DNA of 64,000 nucleotides from an uncultured Rhodospirillaceae bacterium (GTDB lineage: Bacteria > Pseudomonadota > Alphaproteobacteria > Rhodospirillales > UBA2165). Below are positions 34,115 through 43,258 of the stretch, in pieces (position 1 is the stretch's first letter; every line of letters begins with the position of its first letter). The stretch is from NCBI GenBank assembly GCA_913020445.1, contig CAJWAR010000020.1, positions 1-64,000 on the forward strand. The letters run 5' to 3'. Both the position numbers and the translations under genes were made by a program. The notes under the pieces are model-generated. The model did not search any database. It was not told the DNA's origin and was given only the letters and a program-made list of their open reading frames with translations.

Positions 34115-34372
34115 ATGTGGCGGTTTGTATATGGTGTGGTCCTCGGAGCCGGTGGTATGGCGCTCTGGGACTGGCTAAAAACGGAGAATAATACGCTCGA
34201 TTGGTATGTCTGGCCCCTCATGCTGCTGGCCTTGGCGCTCGGCACCTTGGCCGTCCATCATTTCTTTGCTTCAAGAGCGGAACTGGAAACCAAGGCCGCC
34301 TGGATTGGCCTTGTTATATTCGGCCTACCAGCACTGCTTCTTTCCGGCTTGGTGGTCTCATTTTTCCAATAA
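34115..34372 (+). CDS. rdhB: RdhB-like membrane anchor
   Basis: An 85-residue hydrophobic protein with three predicted helices, residues about 4-21, 29-52 and 61-84. The loop between helices 2 and 3 carries E56-L57-E58, matching the E-x-E motif found in RdhB/PceB anchors. RdhB proteins are usually 80-110 residues and tether RdhA to the membrane. It follows rdhA by 18 bases with a GAGGAG ribosome site, so the two are co-expressed. Assignment rests on size, topology, motif and neighbour rather than strong sequence identity. Confidence 0.68.
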   Translation: MWRFVYGVVLGAGGMALWDWLKTENNTLDWYVWPLMLLALALGTLAVHHFFASRAELETKAAWIGLVIFGLPALLLSGLVVSFFQ

Positions 34373-34450
34373 TTTGAGTTAAGATTAAGCGCTAATTTCC
34401 AAAGACTTCACGATAATAACCATTTTTTTTGTATTTTTCTCGAAATAGAG

Positions 34451-34479
34451 TTGCGATTTATTTTCAACGGGTGAATACT
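34451..34479 (+). promoter_or_regulatory. possible sigma-70-type promoter for the LIV operon
   Basis: TTGCGA (34451-34456) and AATACT (34474-34479) are separated by 17 bases, with an A/T-rich run upstream. It lies about 95 bases before the binding-protein start in a 200-base gene-free gap. The call is from hexamer similarity only. Confidence 0.35.
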
Positions 34480-34573
34480 CGATTTCATTAATATATGGAA
34501 CTCTGAATTAAAAAGCAGAGGCCGTATAACAGGTAATTAAAACTTACAGGGCCAATAACTAGGGAGATACAAA

Positions 34574-35803
34574 ATGTCCTTCTACAGGAAACTATCGTTT
34601 ATGGCGCTCAGCACAGCTGCTGTTGCGCTGTTAGCCGCGACACCCGCTGATGCGCGTGTTGACGGCGATATCATTACTTTGGGTGCAGCTTTATCGCTGA
34701 CCGGCAAATACACGACGGCTGGTAACCACACCAAAAAAGGTTATGAACTTGCCATTAAATCGATCAATGCCAAAGGCGGCGTTAAAGTCGGTGGTAAAAG
34801 CTACAAGCTTAAAATGAAATTTTATGACGATGAGTCTAATCCAGCGCGTGGCGCTCAACTCGCCGAACGTTTGATTAAGCAAGACGGCATCAAATTTATG
34901 CTCGGGCCATACAGTTCAGGATTGACCAAGGCTATTGCACCGGTCACTGAGAAACATAAAATTCCGATGGTTGAAGGTAACGGCTCATCCCGTTCGCTTT
35001 TCAACAAAGGCTATAAATATCTCTTTGCGGTGCTTTCAACGGCCAACCAATATTTGGAAGAAGCAATTCCAATGGCGGCTGAGTATGCCAAAATGAAAGG
35101 CAAGAAACCAAGCTCCGTCAAAATTGCGATGGCCTTTGAAAATGATCCGTTCTCACAAGACGTGCGTCTTGGCGTTATTGAAAAAGCCAAAAAATTCGGC
35201 ATGAAAGTCATCATTGATGACAAATTGCCACCGGAAATTAATGATATGGCCTCAACGCTTAATAAAGTGCGTGCGTTGAAACCGGACCTTTTGGTTGTCT
35301 CCGGTCACTCCAAAGGTGCTGCCTTGGTTATTCGTCAGCGCAAGCAGATGAAAGTAAAAGTACCCCTGCTGGCGATCACGCATTGTGAATCGGCTAAAGT
35401 AAATGATGCCAAGAAATATGGCAAAGGGGCTGCCGAAGGTACTTTATGCGCGACCCAATGGGCACCGGATATGAGCTATAAAGATCGGGTATTTGGTGAT
35501 GCGCCGAACTACACGTCGAATTTCAAAAAAGCTTATGGCTATGTGCCACCATACCAAGCCGCTGAATCTTCAGCAGCTGTGTATGTCTATGCACGGGCTT
35601 TTGAAATCGCGAACTCTTTCGACAGCGCGAAAATTCGCCAAGCTTTGGCTGATTTCAATGAAGAAACCTTCTATGGCCGGGTAAAATTTGCCCCTGAAGG
35701 TAACAACATTGCGAAGCCAATGGTGCTGCGTCAAATTCAAAACAACAAATATGTTCCGGTTGCGCCGCTTAATGCTGCAGTAGGTAAGCTGCAAATTAAT
35801 TAA
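34574..35803 (+). CDS. livK: LIV-type ABC transporter substrate-binding protein
   Basis: A 409-residue periplasmic receptor (type I binding fold). The signal peptide ends near ATPADARVDGD (residue about 28). DIITLGAALSLTGKYTTAG, YELAIKSINAKGGVKVGG and MLGPYSSGLTKAIAPVTEKH are typical of LivK/AmiC-like proteins. It is the first gene of a complete five-gene importer (binding protein, two permeases, two ATPases) that follows the rdhAB pair. The ligand could be an amino acid, amide or aromatic acid. GGGAG lies before the ATG. Confidence 0.9.
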   Translation: MSFYRKLSFMALSTAAVALLAATPADARVDGDIITLGAALSLTGKYTTAGNHTKKGYELAIKSINAKGGVKVGGKSYKLKMKFYDDESNPARGAQLAERLIKQDGIKFMLGPYSSGLTKAIAPVTEKHKIPMVEGNGSSRSLFNKGYKYLFAVLSTANQYLEEAIPMAAEYAKMKGKKPSSVKIAMAFENDPFSQDVRLGVIEKAKKFGMKVIIDDKLPPEINDMASTLNKVRALKPDLLVVSGHSKGAALVIRQRKQMKVKVPLLAITHCESAKVNDAKKYGKGAAEGTLCATQWAPDMSYKDRVFGDAPNYTSNFKKAYGYVPPYQAAESSAAVYVYARAFEIANSFDSAKIRQALADFNEETFYGRVKFAPEGNNIAKPMVLRQIQNNKYVPVAPLNAAVGKLQIN

Positions 35804-35877
35804 GTGCAATTTGAAGATATTTAACATTAAACCAGAGCGTCCGCGCCGTTTCACGACGGTGCGGACGTATTCTCGAT

Positions 35878-36783
35878 ATGATTGATAATTTTTTACTTTT
35901 ATTTCAGGCGCCCACGGTTGCCGTTCAGACTTTGATCGACGGCATCCTGATTGGCGCGATCCTGGCCCTCGCCGCTTACGGTATGGCCCTGGTTTGGGGC
36001 GTCATGAACATCATCAATATCGTCCAGGGTGAACTGGTTATTCTGGGCGGCTACATCACGTTGACGCTGGCCAATATGACCGGCATTCATCCGCTTTGGA
36101 CCGTGCCGATTGCGGCCGTGGTGATGTATTTTATTGGTTATGGCATTTATAAGATCGTCATCCACCGCGTTGTTGATGAGGACATGTTTATCTCCATTCT
36201 GGCGACATTTGGTATCAGTATTATTCTCCAGCAATTGATGGATCAGGTGTTTGGCGCCGATATTCAAAGTGCTGATACAGGCTTTGATTCCTGGGGATAT
36301 CTTGATGATGCGATCACGCTGTCGCAAATTCATGTCATCTCTTTGGTTATTGTTATTGTTTTGGCAACATTCCTGGTGCTGTATTTGAAGCGCTCAAAAA
36401 TGGGCCGCGCTATTCGGGCGACAGCGCAGGATGCCCGTGCCGCCCGCATCATGGGTGTTGATACAGATCACGTCTATGCTACGACTTATGCCTTAAATGC
36501 CGCCATATGTGGTGCCGCCGGGTCCTTAGTGGTCATGACCTGGATCATTCACCCGTTCCTTGGTCTGGCCTATACGGTCAGGTCATTCCTGATCGTCATT
36601 GTTGCCGGGCTTGGTAATATGGTCGGTGTGATTATTGCCGGCTTAGGTTTAGGCGCAGCTGAGCAATATGCCTCCTTCCTGATTGGTATTGAATTTAGAG
36701 TCGCCTTTGTCTTCCTCCTCATGGTCGTCATTTTGATATGGCGAAATATCCTTTTGAGTAAGGAGAGGAGATACCTCAAATGA
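35878..36783 (+). CDS. livH: LIV-type ABC transporter permease
   Basis: A 301-residue LivH permease. It begins with an amphipathic stretch, then LIDGILIGAILALAAYGMAL, WGVMNIINIVQGE, the coupling loop RSKMGRAIRATAQDARAARIMG near residue 175, and VIVAGLGNMVGVIIAG. About eight helices are expected. It is followed by livM, whose ATG overlaps its stop by four bases. Confidence 0.9.
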   Translation: MIDNFLLLFQAPTVAVQTLIDGILIGAILALAAYGMALVWGVMNIINIVQGELVILGGYITLTLANMTGIHPLWTVPIAAVVMYFIGYGIYKIVIHRVVDEDMFISILATFGISIILQQLMDQVFGADIQSADTGFDSWGYLDDAITLSQIHVISLVIVIVLATFLVLYLKRSKMGRAIRATAQDARAARIMGVDTDHVYATTYALNAAICGAAGSLVVMTWIIHPFLGLAYTVRSFLIVIVAGLGNMVGVIIAGLGLGAAEQYASFLIGIEFRVAFVFLLMVVILIWRNILLSKERRYLK

Positions 36784-37829
36784 ACAATAGTATGATTAAA
36801 TACGGCCTCATCGGGATTGCTGGAATTTTGGCGCCAATTGTGTTTGCCAACTTTCAAGTCCAATTGGGTTTTCTGTGGCTGATGATCTTATTTGCGCTCA
36901 CCTGGGATACCCAGGGCGGACAGATGGGCTACAATTCCTTCGGTAATATCCTGTTTTTTGGCCTCGGCATGTATGTCTGCGCCATGGTTCAAGTCGGACT
37001 TGTGTACGATGTTGGTGTATACACCGCGGCTGCGGGACTGGATTCCGGCAAATTGAATGGCGAGCAATATTTAACTGGACTTGCTCTGGGTATGGGGGCT
37101 GCGGCAGTGGTCGGCGTTGCCGTGGCAGCGCTTATCGGGTCCGGTATTTTGGGGCTACGCGGCCATTATTTTGCCATCGGCACACTTGGTCTTGGAATTG
37201 CATTCGGTGAAATTTTTGCCGGCTGGGATTATGTTGGTGCCGGCTCGGGTTTGGCGCCGCCGCCGTTTCCGGATGAATTGGATTTTCTCGGCGGTCGGAA
37301 CTTATTTTTCTACTACATATTTTTCGCCCTTGCCGTTATCGCGTTCTTTACCCTGAAAAAAATCTATGCGTCGCGCTTTGGCTTGGCCTTAAATGCGATC
37401 AGGGATGATGAAGACAAAGCCGAGGCCATGGGGCTTAGGACAGTGCGCATTAAAACCATTTCCTGGTGCGTTTCAGCTTTCTTCCTGGCGCTGGCCGGTG
37501 GACCTTTAGGGATGCTGGTTGGCTTCATTGACCCCCGGGAAACCGCCTTTGCCGGTGTCACCTTTGGCATTTGGATGGTCTTGATGGCTATTTTGGGCGG
37601 CAAAGGAACGATTTGGGGGCCGGTAATCGGCGCCGCTATTTTCCATGTCACTCAAGAATTTTTCTGGAGTTTCCTGCTCGGTTGGCAGCGCGTCGCCATG
37701 GGTGTTTTGATTGTTGTTATCGTCGTCTTCTTCCCGCGCGGCATCATGGGTTGGCTCAGAGATACCTGGCCGGATCGATTTGGTGAGAAAGTAGATGAAA
37801 GTGTGCCTCAAGAAGGAGCAGCGCAATGA
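36780..37829 (+). CDS. livM: LIV-type ABC transporter permease
   Basis: A 349-residue LivM permease with the conserved GLRGHYFAIGTLGLGIAFGE near residue 122, the coupling helix SRFGLALNAIRDDEDKAEAMG near residue 197 and AILGGKGTIWGPVIGA near residue 270. Both ends overlap the neighbouring genes by four bases (ATGA with livH and livG), a fully coupled operon. It differs clearly from the LivM at 11957. Confidence 0.9.
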   Translation: MNNSMIKYGLIGIAGILAPIVFANFQVQLGFLWLMILFALTWDTQGGQMGYNSFGNILFFGLGMYVCAMVQVGLVYDVGVYTAAAGLDSGKLNGEQYLTGLALGMGAAAVVGVAVAALIGSGILGLRGHYFAIGTLGLGIAFGEIFAGWDYVGAGSGLAPPPFPDELDFLGGRNLFFYYIFFALAVIAFFTLKKIYASRFGLALNAIRDDEDKAEAMGLRTVRIKTISWCVSAFFLALAGGPLGMLVGFIDPRETAFAGVTFGIWMVLMAILGGKGTIWGPVIGAAIFHVTQEFFWSFLLGWQRVAMGVLIVVIVVFFPRGIMGWLRDTWPDRFGEKVDESVPQEGAAQ

Positions 37830-38572
37830 GCACTCCGATGCTTGAGATTACCGGCGTCAGCAAAGCCTTCGGTGGCGTCATCGCCAATGAGGATATCAGT
37901 ATAAATGTGCCGGAGGGCAGTATCACTGGGCTCATTGGCCCCAATGGTTCGGGCAAGACCACATTATTTAACTCGGTTGTCGGCTATCATCCGATTGATG
38001 CGGGCACAATCAAATTTGAAGGCCAGGAGATTTCCAAGCTACGGGTACCGGAAATCGCCCGCCTCGGCATGCTGAGAACGTTTCAGCAGACGCGCATCTA
38101 TGGCGAAATGGATTGCGTGAAAAACATGCTGATCTCAATGCCGCACCGAGACGAAAGCCTGATGAACATATTTACGAATTTTCCACCTGAGGCAACTGAG
38201 AAAGCGGAATCCCTGCTGGAGTTTGTCGGGCTCTTTTCGAAGCGTTATTTATTAGCCGGGGAACTTTCCTTTGGTCAGCAAAAACTGTTGGAATTTGCCA
38301 TGGCGCTAATGAACGAGCCGAAGATATTGCTGCTTGATGAGCCGACCGCGGGCATCAACCCGACATTGATCAACGGTATTATCGATCGATTGAAGCGCGC
38401 CAATGAGCAGCTCGGCATTACGCTTTTTGTCATTGAGCACAATATGCGGGTGATCATGAATTTGGCCGAGCACATCTATTGTTTGGCCCATGGCCAATTG
38501 CTCGCCGACGGTCCGCCGGAAGAACTCCAAGATAATCAGCTCGTTATTGACGCTTATTTGGGGGCGCACTAA
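37826..38572 (+). CDS. livG: LIV-type ABC transporter ATP-binding protein
   Basis: A 248-residue LivG ATPase. Walker A is GPNGSGKTT, the signature region LSFGQQKLLEFAMAL is in place of LSGGQ, Walker B is ILLLDEPTAGINP, and the switch His lies in VIEHNMRV. The overlap with livM (ATGA) and with livF (TAATG) indicates translational coupling. Confidence 0.9.
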   Translation: MSTPMLEITGVSKAFGGVIANEDISINVPEGSITGLIGPNGSGKTTLFNSVVGYHPIDAGTIKFEGQEISKLRVPEIARLGMLRTFQQTRIYGEMDCVKNMLISMPHRDESLMNIFTNFPPEATEKAESLLEFVGLFSKRYLLAGELSFGQQKLLEFAMALMNEPKILLLDEPTAGINPTLINGIIDRLKRANEQLGITLFVIEHNMRVIMNLAEHIYCLAHGQLLADGPPEELQDNQLVIDAYLGAH

Positions 38573-39432
38573 TGGCTGAACAAGACAACAGGGTTTCCGG
38601 CTATGGATTGGGAAATGTCGACACCATTATGTCGGTGGATGATGTCGCTCGGGAGGCCGAAAAATTAGCCGCCGAAGGACCTTCGAGAAGTGATTTGGAT
38701 GCGCTCGTTGATGGTGACGCTCTGGTCCAGATCGATAATCTGGTAGCCGGCTATGGCAAGATGGAAATCTTGCATAATTTTGACCTGAGAGTTGGTAAAG
38801 GCCAATCGCTATGTCTGATCGGACCCAATGGCGCCGGCAAATCAACCATTCTGCATTCGATTTACGGTTTCACCAATATTATGAGTGGCGATATTTTTGT
38901 AAGTGGCAACAACGCCACAAAATTGTCACCCAATGATAAATTAAAATCAGCCGGCGTGGCTTATATCCTGCAAGACAATTCTGTCTTCCCCGACATGACG
39001 GTTGAAGAGAATCTGCTGATGGGCGGTTATCTGATGGACAGTGTCGAGCAGGCTCAAACAGCGGCTGATAAAGTATTGGAGAAATACTCCCGGCTGCGCG
39101 ATCGCCGTGACCAACGCGCTGGCGTGTTGTCCGGCGGTGAGAGGCGCTTGCTTGAAATTTCCCGCGCTCTGATCATGAACCCTGAGGTTTTGCTGGTCGA
39201 CGAGCCGTCAATCGGCCTGGAACCCAGATTTATCGATATGGTTTTTGAAATCCTTGACGATCTTCAAAATACTGAGGGTAAAACCATCATTATGGTGGAG
39301 CAAAATGCCAAAAAAGGACTGGAATTTGCCGATCTCGGCTATGTTTTGGTTTCCGGTCAAACCGCTAAAGCAGGATTTGGCGCTGATTTGCTCGATGATC
39401 CCGATGTTGGACGTCTCTTCCTGGGCGGTTAA
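38572..39432 (+). CDS. livF: LIV-type ABC transporter ATP-binding protein with N-terminal extension
   Basis: A 286-residue LivF ATPase. Residues 1-48 (start MAEQDNRVSGYGLGNVDTIM) precede the usual beginning of the domain (VQIDNLVAGYGKMEIL) and are polar, without known motifs. Walker A is GPNGAGKST near residue 85, the signature is LSGGERRLL, Walker B is VLLVDEPSIGLEP and the switch is VEQNA. It is the last gene of the operon. The extension is unusual for LivF (about 235 residues) and could mediate regulation or docking. Confidence 0.88.
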   Translation: MAEQDNRVSGYGLGNVDTIMSVDDVAREAEKLAAEGPSRSDLDALVDGDALVQIDNLVAGYGKMEILHNFDLRVGKGQSLCLIGPNGAGKSTILHSIYGFTNIMSGDIFVSGNNATKLSPNDKLKSAGVAYILQDNSVFPDMTVEENLLMGGYLMDSVEQAQTAADKVLEKYSRLRDRRDQRAGVLSGGERRLLEISRALIMNPEVLLVDEPSIGLEPRFIDMVFEILDDLQNTEGKTIIMVEQNAKKGLEFADLGYVLVSGQTAKAGFGADLLDDPDVGRLFLGG

Positions 39433-39518
39433 AGCAAATATTCGACTTATCTAATGCATTGAAAAAGATGATTATCATAACCATTTAAAACTTTGGGAAA
39501 GTTCCAATAAATGGTTTG

Positions 39519-42500
39519 ATGATAAAGGCTATAAACGGCTTTTTGATGGATAAGAAATTGCCTGACTCTGTAATTACCAACGTCGATTTGCGTACTCTAT
39601 TCGATTCTGTTGAAGACAGGATAATTGTCATTGATCGCGATATGATCATCGTGGAAGCCAATCAGACCATCATTAGCAGTTTTAATTTGTCTCGTGAGGA
39701 ATTCGTTGGTCATCCGATCTCCAATTTTTTCTCTGCCGAATTGGCGGTACGCCGATTGCCCGAATATCAACGCGTGTTCGAAGAGAAAGTACCGCTTGAA
39801 ATTGAAAGTGAGCGTGACGGAGTTTGGTATCAATCGAAATTAAGTCCAATATTCGATGAAAAAGGTGACGTTGAGTACGTTTCCATACTTGCCCGCGATA
39901 TTACGGCACACCGTGAGGCTTCCTTCAAACTGCAAAAAAGCGAAGCTCAATTCCGCAACTATTTCGACTTAGGCCTAGTCGGTATGACGGTGTCATCGGC
40001 CCATCGCAACTGGCTTCATGTGAATGATCGATTGTGTGAGATGCTCGGTTACTCCAGGCGTGAACTTACCAGTATCGACTGGAAAACCAAAACTCACCCG
40101 GATGATCAAGAGCGCGATGCTGAAGATTTTCGGCAAATTGTTGACGGAGAAATCGACAGCTTCATCAAAGAGAAACGCTATATTCGCAAAGACGGTGAAA
40201 CTGTTTACGTCAAAATTTCGGCTCGAGGCGTGCCTGATGAAAATGGTAAAGTCGATCATCTCATCGCCTTGATGGATGATATTACGGAACAAAAGAAAGC
40301 CGAAGAAGAACTCGCCAAATCCTACAGCGAACTTGAAAAGCGCGTTAATGAGCGCACCGCCGAACTTAGAAAAAGTGAAAGTCTTTTGCGTGATTTTGCG
40401 CTGTCTGCGTATGATAGCAATTGGGAGATGGATGCTGAATTAAGATTGACTCATGTTTCGTCCAGCCGCCCGGCAAAGAATATGATCGGTGCCGAAAAAG
40501 TCATCGGTAAAACAGTAGAAGAGTTAATTCCCAAAAGTATCGATAAAAAGGAATGGCAAGAATTTATTGATGTTTTGAAAGCTGGTGAAGCTTTCCGCGA
40601 TATTACCGTCCCCTTGTTGGATAAGGCGGGTAATCGTATTTATCTTCGCCGCAGTGGCACGCCTCTTCTAGATGAAGTGGGTGATTTTGCCGGCTTCAGG
40701 GGAACTTCAACGAATGTAACAGATGAAATTTTGATGCGGGAGCGGGCGGCGAATATCGAAGCACGGTTCCTGGATGCGATCGAGAATATGTCTGAAGGAT
40801 TTATTCTTTGGGATGCCGATCAAAAACTTGTCTTGTGTAATGAATTCTTTAAACAGGAAATGCCGCTGGAGATAAGGGAAATACTGGAGCCTGGTCTATG
40901 GTTTGGCGATTTTGCCCGCAAGCGGGCTGAAATCGGCAAATATGAAGATGCTCAAGGCCGGATGGATGAGTGGGTTGAAGAAGTTGTTCGTGAACATGGA
41001 TCCACTCAGGAAATGAATTTTCGTGATCGGATTGTTAAAGACCGATGGATTGAAATTCGCGTCAATCGCCTTGAGAATGGGTCTATTCTTGAATTTTATC
41101 GCGATATATCCGCGATTAAAGAAATTGAGCAATCTCTTACGAAGAAGTCCGAATCTGAGGAATTGCTACGAAAAATTTCCGCCGCCTCCAATGAAGCGAA
41201 ATCGGTTGAGGAGGCGTTTCAGGCTTGTGTGGATGAAGTTTGCGCTTATACGGGCTGGCCGGTTGGACATGTATGGAATGTCACTGGTAATCAACCAGGA
41301 TCAATTAAGTCGTCAGGAGTTTGGCACGTCGATGACAAAGACAAATATAGGCCTTTGCTAGCCCATAATTATTTGACTGAGAAAGATGCTGCGAAAAGTG
41401 CATTGGGCCGCGTCGTTAGTACCGGAGAAACCTACTGGTCTGACGACATTTCAAAGGAGACCATACGCGAACGTGCTAGAATTATCTCTGAATGCGGTGG
41501 CAAGGGAGCTGTCTTATTTCCGCTAATAATTAATGGAAAAGTGTTCGCGGTTATAGAATTTATCATCGAAGAATGGGGTGATAAAGATGCCGTGTTCACC
41601 TCTGTATTGGAGCAGATAGAATCGCAGCTCAGTCATGTGATAGAGCGCGAACGGGTTAAGGAAGAAATTCGCAAAGGCGAAGAACGGTTTAGGGATTTTG
41701 CCGGTTCCGTCGCTGATCGTTTCTGGGAAACTGATGAGAATTTCAAATATATATTTGTCACTCCGGCCAGTGGTAATCTGACTCTTGCATCGGATAAACT
41801 GATTGGTCTTGCTCCATGGGAAGTAGAAGGCAGTAAACAGATCAAGGCGGATTGGGATCAACTCCGAAGTGAACTTGCCGAACAAAAAACTTTCCGCGAC
41901 TTTCGTTATCACTGGGTTGGCGAAAACGGGGTTGCTCGCCCGCTGCGAGCAAGTGGTAAGCCTTACTATGATCAAAATGGTAAATTTTTAGGCTACCGCG
42001 GAACGACAATTGATGAAACCTCATTGGTTGAAGCGCGGGCTCAAGCCGAAGATATCAAAACTCAGTTTTATCAAGCGATGGAAAATTTGGATGCCGGGTT
42101 TGTTTTGTGGGACGCTGATGATCGCTTTGTCATGTGCAATAGTTTCTATTTAAGTATCCAGACGGCGGACAAGGCTATCTTAGAACCCGGGCTGCCGTAT
42201 GCTGAATATATACAACATGTCGCCGATAGCGATTGGGCTAAAGCTAATATAAAGGATTTAGATGGATGGGCTGCTGCACGCATCAAAGATCACAAAAATC
42301 CAAGTAATCAGCAGGAATATCATTTGGATGATGGTCGTTGGTTTGAGATTAAGAAACAACGAATGGCGAATAATTCTACGATTGCGTTTCATATTGATGT
42401 CACTGACACCAAACGGCGAGAGAGAGAGTTGCACCATGCTTTTCAGGCAGCCAAGGCCGCCAACAAAACGAAATCGGAATTTCTGGCAAATATGAGCCAT

Positions 42501-43166
42501 GAATTGCGCACGCCGTTAAATGCGGTTATTGGATTCTCAGATGCGCTAAAGCACGGTGTTTTTGGCGATCTCGCAAATGTTAACCAGCTTGATTACCTGA
42601 ACAATATTCATGAAGCAGGCAATCATTTATTAGATATTATCAATGATATTTTGGACGTTTCGGCAATTGAGGCAGGGCAGTTTGAGCTCAAAGAAGACAA
42701 GGTGGCTCTGGTAGATTTGATCGAAGCTACGTTGCGGTTGATCGAGCAAAGAGCTATCGAAGGCGGCGTCATTATTTCAAATTATCTGGAAAATTCTGCT
42801 GTCATTGTCGCTGTGGATGAATTGCGATTTAAGCAAATTCTCCTCAATTTAATATCCAACGCGGTTAAGTTTACACCGCGAGGTGGTGAAGTGGCTCTTG
42901 ATCTTGTTCGCTCAGAAGATGGTGGTATTGCGATATCCATTAGCGATACTGGTATTGGTATGGATGAGGAAGGCTTGGCTAAATCAATGATGAAATTTGG
43001 TCAAGTTGAAAGCCCTATGTCACGCGAGCAGGAAGGAACCGGTCTGGGTATCCCACTGACCAAAGGATTAATTGAAGCCCATGGCGGCACCCTTGAAATC
43101 GAAAGTGTTCTTGGCCAAGGAACTATCGCCACGATTAAATTACCAAAAGAACGCCTTGTCTCTTAA
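39519..43166 (+). CDS. multi-PAS/GAF sensor histidine kinase
   Basis: A soluble sensor kinase of about 1215 residues, with no membrane segment. Six PAS domains are seen, at residues about 25-130, 145-260, 300-410, 415-535, 715-835 and 845-960, with a GAF domain near 550-705 and a short coiled coil at 262-300 (EEELAKSYSELEKRV). The HisKA H-box SHELRTPLNAVIGFSDAL has the phospho-His at about residue 994. The HATPase domain ends the protein with ISDTGIGMDEE and GTGLGIPLTKGLIEAHGG. There is no receiver domain and no response-regulator gene nearby. It could sense redox, light or small ligands, but no cofactor residue is recognised. It starts at ATG 39519, or TTG one codon earlier. Confidence 0.87.
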   Translation: MIKAINGFLMDKKLPDSVITNVDLRTLFDSVEDRIIVIDRDMIIVEANQTIISSFNLSREEFVGHPISNFFSAELAVRRLPEYQRVFEEKVPLEIESERDGVWYQSKLSPIFDEKGDVEYVSILARDITAHREASFKLQKSEAQFRNYFDLGLVGMTVSSAHRNWLHVNDRLCEMLGYSRRELTSIDWKTKTHPDDQERDAEDFRQIVDGEIDSFIKEKRYIRKDGETVYVKISARGVPDENGKVDHLIALMDDITEQKKAEEELAKSYSELEKRVNERTAELRKSESLLRDFALSAYDSNWEMDAELRLTHVSSSRPAKNMIGAEKVIGKTVEELIPKSIDKKEWQEFIDVLKAGEAFRDITVPLLDKAGNRIYLRRSGTPLLDEVGDFAGFRGTSTNVTDEILMRERAANIEARFLDAIENMSEGFILWDADQKLVLCNEFFKQEMPLEIREILEPGLWFGDFARKRAEIGKYEDAQGRMDEWVEEVVREHGSTQEMNFRDRIVKDRWIEIRVNRLENGSILEFYRDISAIKEIEQSLTKKSESEELLRKISAASNEAKSVEEAFQACVDEVCAYTGWPVGHVWNVTGNQPGSIKSSGVWHVDDKDKYRPLLAHNYLTEKDAAKSALGRVVSTGETYWSDDISKETIRERARIISECGGKGAVLFPLIINGKVFAVIEFIIEEWGDKDAVFTSVLEQIESQLSHVIERERVKEEIRKGEERFRDFAGSVADRFWETDENFKYIFVTPASGNLTLASDKLIGLAPWEVEGSKQIKADWDQLRSELAEQKTFRDFRYHWVGENGVARPLRASGKPYYDQNGKFLGYRGTTIDETSLVEARAQAEDIKTQFYQAMENLDAGFVLWDADDRFVMCNSFYLSIQTADKAILEPGLPYAEYIQHVADSDWAKANIKDLDGWAAARIKDHKNPSNQQEYHLDDGRWFEIKKQRMANNSTIAFHIDVTDTKRRERELHHAFQAAKAANKTKSEFLANMSHELRTPLNAVIGFSDALKHGVFGDLANVNQLDYLNNIHEAGNHLLDIINDILDVSAIEAGQFELKEDKVALVDLIEATLRLIEQRAIEGGVIISNYLENSAVIVAVDELRFKQILLNLISNAVKFTPRGGEVALDLVRSEDGGIAISISDTGIGMDEEGLAKSMMKFGQVESPMSREQEGTGLGIPLTKGLIEAHGGTLEIESVLGQGTIATIKLPKERLVS

Positions 43167-43205
43167 CTGCTATAAAATTTCCAATTGTGATCTCTGGCAC
43201 ATGAA

Positions 43206-43237
43206 AAAAGGGCTTCGGATAGTACCGAAGCCCTTTT
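43206..43237. terminator. bidirectional intrinsic terminator between kinase and OmpA genes
   Basis: AAAAGGGCTTCGG (43206-43218) pairs perfectly with CCGAAGCCCTTTT (43225-43237) around a six-base loop. With A runs on one side and T runs on the other, it can end both the kinase transcript and the convergent minus-strand OmpA transcript, whose gene ends at 43259. Confidence 0.88.
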
Positions 43238-43258
43238 CGATTTTAATCGTCCAACAAA

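Noticed and set aside
11092-39432. The two LIV transporter sets as a local duplication
   Set aside because: Gene order differs (GFHM versus KHMGF) and the proteins share only family-level motifs.
39465-39485. Fur-box-like ATGAT-T-ATCAT upstream of the kinase gene
   Set aside because: Only the core matches, and no iron gene is adjacent; the similarity is within chance for A/T-rich DNA.
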